Of a stretch of 64,000 bases of DNA, positions 58,604 to 64,000 are shown piece by piece (the stretch's first letter is position 1; every line of letters starts with the position of its first letter). Origin of the DNA: Malurus cyaneus samueli (taxonomy: Eukaryota; Chordata; Aves; Passeriformes; Maluridae); NCBI GenBank assembly GCA_009741485.1, contig CM019219.1, positions 30,802,288 to 30,866,287 of the forward strand. The letters are read 5' to 3'. The notes beneath the pieces were generated by a model. The model saw only the letters and a program-made list of their open reading frames with translations. It did no database searches and was not told the DNA's origin. The translations under genes and the position numbers were made by a program.

Positions 58604-60282
58604 ATGGCGCTGCCGCAGCAGTGCGAGGCCGCGTTCGGCACCGCGGACCTGTACGGCGTGCTGGGCGTGCGGCGGGGCGCGTCCTCGCAAGAGATCCGCC
58701 GCGGCTATCACCGCGCCTCGCTGCGCCTGCACCCCGACCGCGTCCCGCCCGAGCAGAAGGAGGAGGCCACGCGTCGCTTCCAGGTGAGGGACGGTGGAGA
58801 AGGGAAGGGGAAGAAGAGACAAGGAGGGAGGGAAGGGGTCGCGGCGGCAACGAGTGAGAGCGACCCACCGCCCGGTGACAACCCACCGGCTGACCCCTCC
58901 ACCCATTCCCCGAGTGAGCGACCCACCACCCCCAAGTGACTGATTAGCTTTCCCCAAGTGACTGAATCCAGTTACAGACCCTGAGAGACTGACCCACCAC
59001 CCCTTGAGTGACCATCCCCACTGACCATCCCCCGGGTGACCCCTGCGTCCCGCAGATCCTGGCAAGGTGTACGCCGTGCTGAGCGACGAGAAGCAGCGCA
59101 CGGTGTACGATGAGACGGGCATGGTGGACGAGGACGCCGAGGCGCTGCAGGACGGGCGGGACTGGCTGGAGTACTGGCAGCTGCTCTTCAAGGTGAGAAC
59201 GGGATGGGCTGGGAGACAGAAGCATTGTTTGGCTTTATGTGTTTTTTCCTCTGAAATCCTCCTGGTGAGCAAGCCCTATAACTCACAAATCGTCACTTCA
59301 TTGCCCCAGGTCACTGTGAAAGACATCGAAGACTTCCACAAGAACTATAAAAACTCGGCGGAAGAGCTGGCTGATGTGAAGGCAGCATACCTGAATTTCA
59401 AGGGTGACATGGATCGGATCATGGAGTCTGTGATGTGTGTGGACTACACAGATGAGCCCAGGATACGGGAGATGATACAGGAAGGCATCAACTCGGGGGA
59501 GCTCCCATCCTTCAAGGCTTTCGTAAAGGAGTCGAAGCAGAAGATGATGTCCAGAAGAAAGCGGGTAGGTCACATCAACTGTTTACCATAACTTTTGAAT
59601 CTCCCTTGGCAAAAATGACACTGTTCCCAGGGTATTTGTCACAGGATTGCTGGGTTACACACCTTGGTGTTCATACCTGGTTGCCTGTGTTCATCACCCC
59701 ACACCTCAAATCATTGTGAAAGACTTTTCTACTTCTTTATTTCATTGTTATACACAACAGCTTACTACAGCTTAGCATGCCCTGATTTATCTAAGCTCTG
59801 GCTGCTGGTTAACAAACAATAAGTGTAAAAAGATTGGTACTTGCAAGGAAATGCTCTGAGCGAGGACTTTTGGATACTTTGTAGGTTACATGCACTTCAC
59901 AGTAATCTTAGTTAATGTGTCTATCAAGACAAAAAAAAGTGGGACAGGGCAGGGCCAACATCACATTCAGCACTGTGAAAAGAGAAAAAAAACTTCCTGC
60001 TCTGCTAAATGGTAGAACATAACGGGCTTCCCTTTGCCTTATTCCTCATCTGTGGCCTAAACTTGGAAACCCTTTTGTGCTTCCCTGCAGCTGTTCGTAC
60101 ACAGATGCAAAAAAACCCATTTGGTAACTCCTGTGAGACTTGGTCAGGTAACATGCACAAAACTTTAAAAAAAAAAAAAAAACCTGTTTGCTCATTTAGG
60201 CAGAAAAAGAAGCTAAAGAGGCAAAAAGACTAAAGATGAACTCGGCCTTGGTGGAGAAAATGACTTGCAAGCGCTGATTAAA
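58604..60282 (+). CDS. DNAJC9: DNAJC9 J-domain co-chaperone, direct copy B (frameshifted)
   Basis: Exon 1 is 58604-58783: exactly 60 codons, with the J-domain HPD at residues 43-45 and [12 protein letters not shown] before it. Exon 2 is 59056-59192, one base short: CTGGCAAGG where copies A and C have CTGGGCAAGG. Exon 3 is 59310-59564, intact at 85 codons. Exon 4 is 60200-60282, one A short in an A-run (5 against 6). A last exon should follow near 60690, but that stretch is only vaguely similar to 50841-50891. The indels sit in homopolymers and differ from those of copies A and C, as expected for sequencing error rather than decay. Head-to-head with CWF19L1 is the likely true arrangement. Confidence 0.85.
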
Positions 60283-60664
60283 GTAAGGCTTTTTCAGTTT
60301 ATTGAAGATAACCTTTTTACTGGCTTATAACTGTGTTTTCCCTGAGTGTCTTTGATTTTGGATCCTTGCAACTCTTCTGAGTTCCTGAGGTTAAAACCTG
60401 GCCTTAATGTTAACTGTGTACTTTATTTAATTGAATAGAGTACTTATAGATTTTATCTATGTTTTTTTTTTTAATTTACAAGTTATTGCATAAGCACTTG
60501 AAATATTTAACTTCCAGTTTTAGGCAGTTTTACAGGGAGTTTTAAGATTATACTAAACTTTCTGTAGCTTGTATTCCTTGTTTACTATATTCCAGTATCT
60601 TGTGTAGTTATCAGTCTTCACTAGGATAATCTGTATTGGGAAGTTATAAAAGGTTTGAGTTTGA

Positions 60665-61075
60665 TGTGGTTGGTTCGTGTGCCCTGTCGACTAGAGCACG
60701 AATGGCAAGGACGTATGCGAGAAGAAGAAAGGATCGCGTGACTGTCGGTGGTTCCAACTGGAGGAGGCATGAAGTGATCGGCAACAGTGCTTACTAGCAA
60801 GATGAGGGAAAAGACCCGATCCAGATGAGTGCCGTAGAGACAGGAAGTGCAGGCATGACATGGATATTGACGAGCGATACGTCAATCGGTTTAGCTGAAA
60901 GACACAGTTGAAAGGTGTGATGTTGTGTCTGTATTTGATGTATATATTTTATATTTGGAGATATTGGATGGTTTTCTGTTGTGTGTGTATTTGTCTTATA
61001 TTGGCCTGTAACTGGGAGGCTTTTGTGTTTGTTTGTTTTAGTACATCGGAATGCAATCTCTCCCGTAGTCCTCCG
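60665..61075. other. Error-rich junction between DNAJC9 copies B and C
   Basis: After GGTTTGAGTTTGAT the sequence stops matching copy A. Fragments such as CTAGAGC, then GAGAAG and AAAGGAT, echo the last exon seen at 50841-50891, amid many differences. Clean sequence resumes at CCTGACAAAACGAGCTGG (61079). Confidence 0.6.
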
Positions 61076-61078
61076 AAG

Positions 61079-62264
61079 CCTGACAAAACGAGCTGGAATC
61101 AGCGGGAAGTTTTAAATCCCGGTGTCCGCAAGGAATTACGCATGTTCAATGTGGCTGTGTCCTTTAACTGCTGTGTTAGTGTTCCTGTCAGTGTTGGCAT
61201 TAAATTTGGAAAACCCGTGGAAAGGTAGTAGAGGGGATGAGGTAAGAGCGGAGCCATTGTCTCAGAAATGACTGAAGTACTCACCTTTCATAGGGGATTT
61301 TTAAAATTAAATCTTTATATTGATACCTATGATTTATGTCAAAATGACAAGGTGCTTATGAGGCCTATTGATTGAAAACTTTCTCTAACTTTTTCATACA
61401 TTATCAATATAAGAATGTAATAGCATTTTACATATTATTAATATACAATGTAATAGCTTTCAATATATTATCAATAATAGCCTTTTTATATATTGTTATA
61501 AGTTTTTTAATAGTGTATTAGCAACATATAGTGTACCAGCTGGATGTAATCTAACCAGCTGGATTAGTACATAGATACGTGAAATCACCAAGGGGCATAA
61601 ATCAGAAAAAGTTCTGAAGAAAGTGGACAGGTGGATGCTATAACAAGGAACAGTAGAGAGCACTAATGAGAACGTGGCAGAGGCGCAAGACAGTCAGCAA
61701 AAAGATGGAAAATGAAGACTTGGAGGACTAGAAAGAAAAAACATGGACATCACAGCTGTGCATGCCTTGAAGACAAAGGTGAAAAGTCCACCGTGATGAA
61801 GATGATGGTATCTCATTAGTGGGAGATCCCCAAGACCACCGAATTGAGGATGATACAGGCGCACTTTTAAAACTGTGATATCATGTATTTCCGTACCCAT
61901 ATATAGTAGTGAGTGTAGTGACAATGTTCATGTTACACCATGCTTACTGTATAAATACATGCCAATTCTAAGCAAAGGCAGGTGGGTTAGGAGAAATGAT
62001 CCCACTCACCTCCAGTGCTAGACACCGGTCTATGGGGTTTTATTTCTAGGCCTTTTTCAGGCATCAAAATGTATCGAAGTTTTACAATGTTACCATCTGA
62101 ATTCTCTAACCAAGAGCTGAAATCTCAGTTGGTGCTGCTGGCGTTTGTTCCCTCTGTGGTACCGGGACTGAAACATTTCACAATTCAACAACAGGCATCA
62201 GAAATGTAAAGTAACAACTTTTATTTTCTACCTCTCACCTGGCCTGAATGAACCACAAAACAAT
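61079..62264 (+). other. Far-upstream DNAJC9 flank, copy C
   Basis: The most complete version of the flank: from CCTGACAAAACGAGCTGG, through AT-rich sequence with TATAT runs (61420-61520), to the CR1 piece. No gene recognised; copies A and B match parts of it. Confidence 0.7.
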
Positions 62265-62450
62265 GGAACGGTTTGTGTTGGAAGGGACCTTAAAACCAAC
62301 CCAGTTCCAGCCGTGCCATGGGCAGGGAGACCTTCCACTACTCCAGGCTGCTCCAAGCTTTATCCAACCTGGCCTTAGGGATGGGGATCCAGGGGCAGCC
62401 ACAGCTTCTATGGGCACCTGTGCCAGGGCCTCCCCACTCCCAAAAGCCAG
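62265..62450 (-). mobile_element. CR1 LINE 3' fragment upstream of DNAJC9, copy C
   Basis: GTTGGAAGGGACCTTAAAAC, GGGCAGGGAGACCTTCCACT and TATCCAACCTGGCCTTAGGG. The most complete of the three copies of this insertion. Confidence 0.8.
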
Positions 62451-62779
62451 GGAAGCTGGTTGTTTACCGGCGGGAAGGTGGAAGCCGAGGAGGAGCCCCT
62501 TGCATTTATTTTACTGACAGTAACTGTAGCAAGGCACACGCGGCTGTCGCGGGCAGGAGGCCGCGCTCCCCGGCGGCTCCAGCGCGTCACAGAGGCGGCG
62601 AGGGCACCCCGATGCACCGTGACTGGCCGGGCTGTGCCCCGCTCCTGCCTCGCTCCCGGCCCGATCCCATCAACTCCAGCAGAACATGAAAGTTACTCCA
62701 CGAAGGCGTCCCCGCCATCCCCAGGGCTCCAAGCGGCTGAGAGGCGGCCGCTCGGCTCGTCGGGGCCGCTCCTCAGCCT

Positions 62780-63410
62780 CGCTCAAACATGGCGGGCCCC
62801 GCGCCTCCCCTCAGCGGCGCCGCCCGTCAAGGCCCCCCACATGGCTCCTCCGCCTCCCCTCAGCGGTGCGCCCCTCAGCCCCACCACACCCCCGGCGCCT
62901 CTCCGTCAGCGCACCGCCCCTCAGCTTCCCACCAACATGGACATCCCCGCGCCTCTCCTCAGCGGCGCCGCCCTCAGCTTCCCACCAACATGGAGAACCC
63001 CGCGCCTCTCCTCAGCGACACCGCCCCTCAGCCTCTCTCCAACATGGAGATCCCGCGCCCCCGTCAGCGACACCGCCCTCAGCCTCTCTCCAACATGGAG
63101 ATCCCCGCGCCCCCCGTCAGCGACACCGCCCCTCAGCCTCCCTCCAACATGGCCGTCCCACAGCTTCCTCTCAGCGGCTCCGCCCCTCAGGCTCCCTCAA
63201 ACACGGCCGTTCCCCCACCTCCCCTCAGCGGCGCCGCCCCTCAGCCTCCCACCAACATGTCTGTCCCCCCGCCTGCTCTCGGCAGCGCCGCCCCTCCACC
63301 ATCGCCCCTCAGCGACACCGCCCCTCAGCCTCCTCCCGACGGAGCGGCCCCACCGCCTCTCTTAAACGCCGGCACCGCCCCTCAGCTTCCCCCGCGGGCT
63401 CTTCCCGCCC
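62780..63410 (+). promoter_or_regulatory. DNAJC9: DNAJC9 promoter minisatellite, copy C
   Basis: About ten units of roughly 60 bases ending 80 bases before the start codon. The motifs are those of copy B, with CAAACATGGCGGG in the first unit and CCAACATGG in most others. Confidence 0.65.
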
Positions 63411-63486
63411 GGCGCAGCCGCGGATCCGCAGTCCGAGAGCGGGCTGGGCGGGAAGGACGGTGCTGGATCGGTGCCGGCGGCGCGGG

Positions 63487-64000
63487 ATGGCGCTGCCGCA
63501 GCAGTGCGAGGCCGCGTTCGGCACCGCGGACCTGTACGGCGTGCTGGGCGTGCGGCGGGGCGCGTCTTCGCAAGAGATCCGCCGCGGCTATCACCGCGCC
63601 TCGCTGCGCCTGCACCCCGACCGCGTCCCGCCCGAGCAGAAGGAGGAGGCCACGCGTCGCTTCCAGGTGAGGGGACGGTGGGAGAAAGGAAGAAGAAAAG
63701 AGACAGAGGAGGGAGGGAAGGGTCGCGGCGGCAACGAGTAGAGCGACCCACCGCCCCGGGTGACAACCACCCTGACCCCCACCCATTCCCGATGAGCGAC
63801 CACCACCCCCCAATGACTGATTAGCTTTTCCCCAAGTGACTGAATCCCAGTTAACAGACCCTGAGAACTGACCCACCACCCCTTGAGTGACATCCCACTG
63901 ACCATCCCCCGGTGAACCCCTGCGTCCCGCAGATCCTGGGCAAGGTGTACGCCGTGCGAGCGACGAGAAGCAGCGCACGGTGTACGATGAGACGGATGTG
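63487..64000 (+). CDS. DNAJC9: DNAJC9 J-domain co-chaperone, direct copy C (cut by window end)
   Basis: Exon 1 is 63487-63666: 60 codons, same protein as copy B with the HPD motif intact. Exon 2 starts at 63933 after CCCGCAG and runs off the window. It lacks one base (GTGCGAGCG where copies A and B have GTGCTGAGCG), and its final bases also diverge from the other copies. The intron also differs from copy B by many single-base losses. Confidence 0.85.

Overview
The window is vertebrate, almost certainly avian, nuclear DNA. Genes are split into short GT-AG exons. Many truncated CR1-type LINE 3' ends are scattered through introns and spacers. The recognised genes (ADAM8, ERLIN1, CHUK, CWF19L1, DNAJC9) are all human chromosome 10 orthologues, expected on the bird chromosome 6 equivalent. 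There are no bacterial genes, CRISPR arrays or phage genes, and I found no new gene system. The noteworthy content is structural: assembly duplications, regulatory minisatellites, a duplicated gene end, and unusually tight gene spacing.

Layout. 1-6.9 kb (+): the last 16 exons of the membrane metalloprotease ADAM8, whose 5' exons lie outside the window. 7.2-25.7 kb (-): ERLIN1, convergent with ADAM8. Adding its 11 exons gives exactly 347 codons plus a stop. A 5.15 kb block holding ERLIN1 exons 2-3 occurs twice, on either side of a 25-N gap at 20268-20292. 25.7-27.5 kb: spacer with the ERLIN1 CpG promoter, a 1.3 kb C-rich array, and a CRE plus X-box element. 27.5-42.4 kb (-): CHUK (IKK-alpha), 21 exons, 759 codons plus stop. 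42.5-50.6 kb (-): CWF19L1, 14 exons, 537 codons plus stop. The CWF19L1 stop is only 80 bp upstream of the CHUK start codon.

50.6-64 kb: a 33-bp promoter repeat, a second 25-N gap (50816-50840), then three copies of the DNAJC9 locus. One is inverted (about 50.84-55.4 kb) and two are direct (about 56.76-60.7 and 61.08-64.0 kb). They are separated by stretches that look like noisy, unpolished long-read sequence. Each copy carries its own small indels, and no copy is complete and clean. This is best read as a failed assembly of one DNAJC9 gene lying head-to-head with CWF19L1.

The genes do not form one pathway. ADAM8 is a cell-surface sheddase. ERLIN1 is an ER-membrane SPFH scaffold. CHUK is a kinase of the NF-kB pathway. 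CWF19L1 is related to splicing and debranching factors. DNAJC9 is an HSP70 and histone co-chaperone. The exon models of ERLIN1, CHUK and CWF19L1 add up in frame, which supports them strongly.
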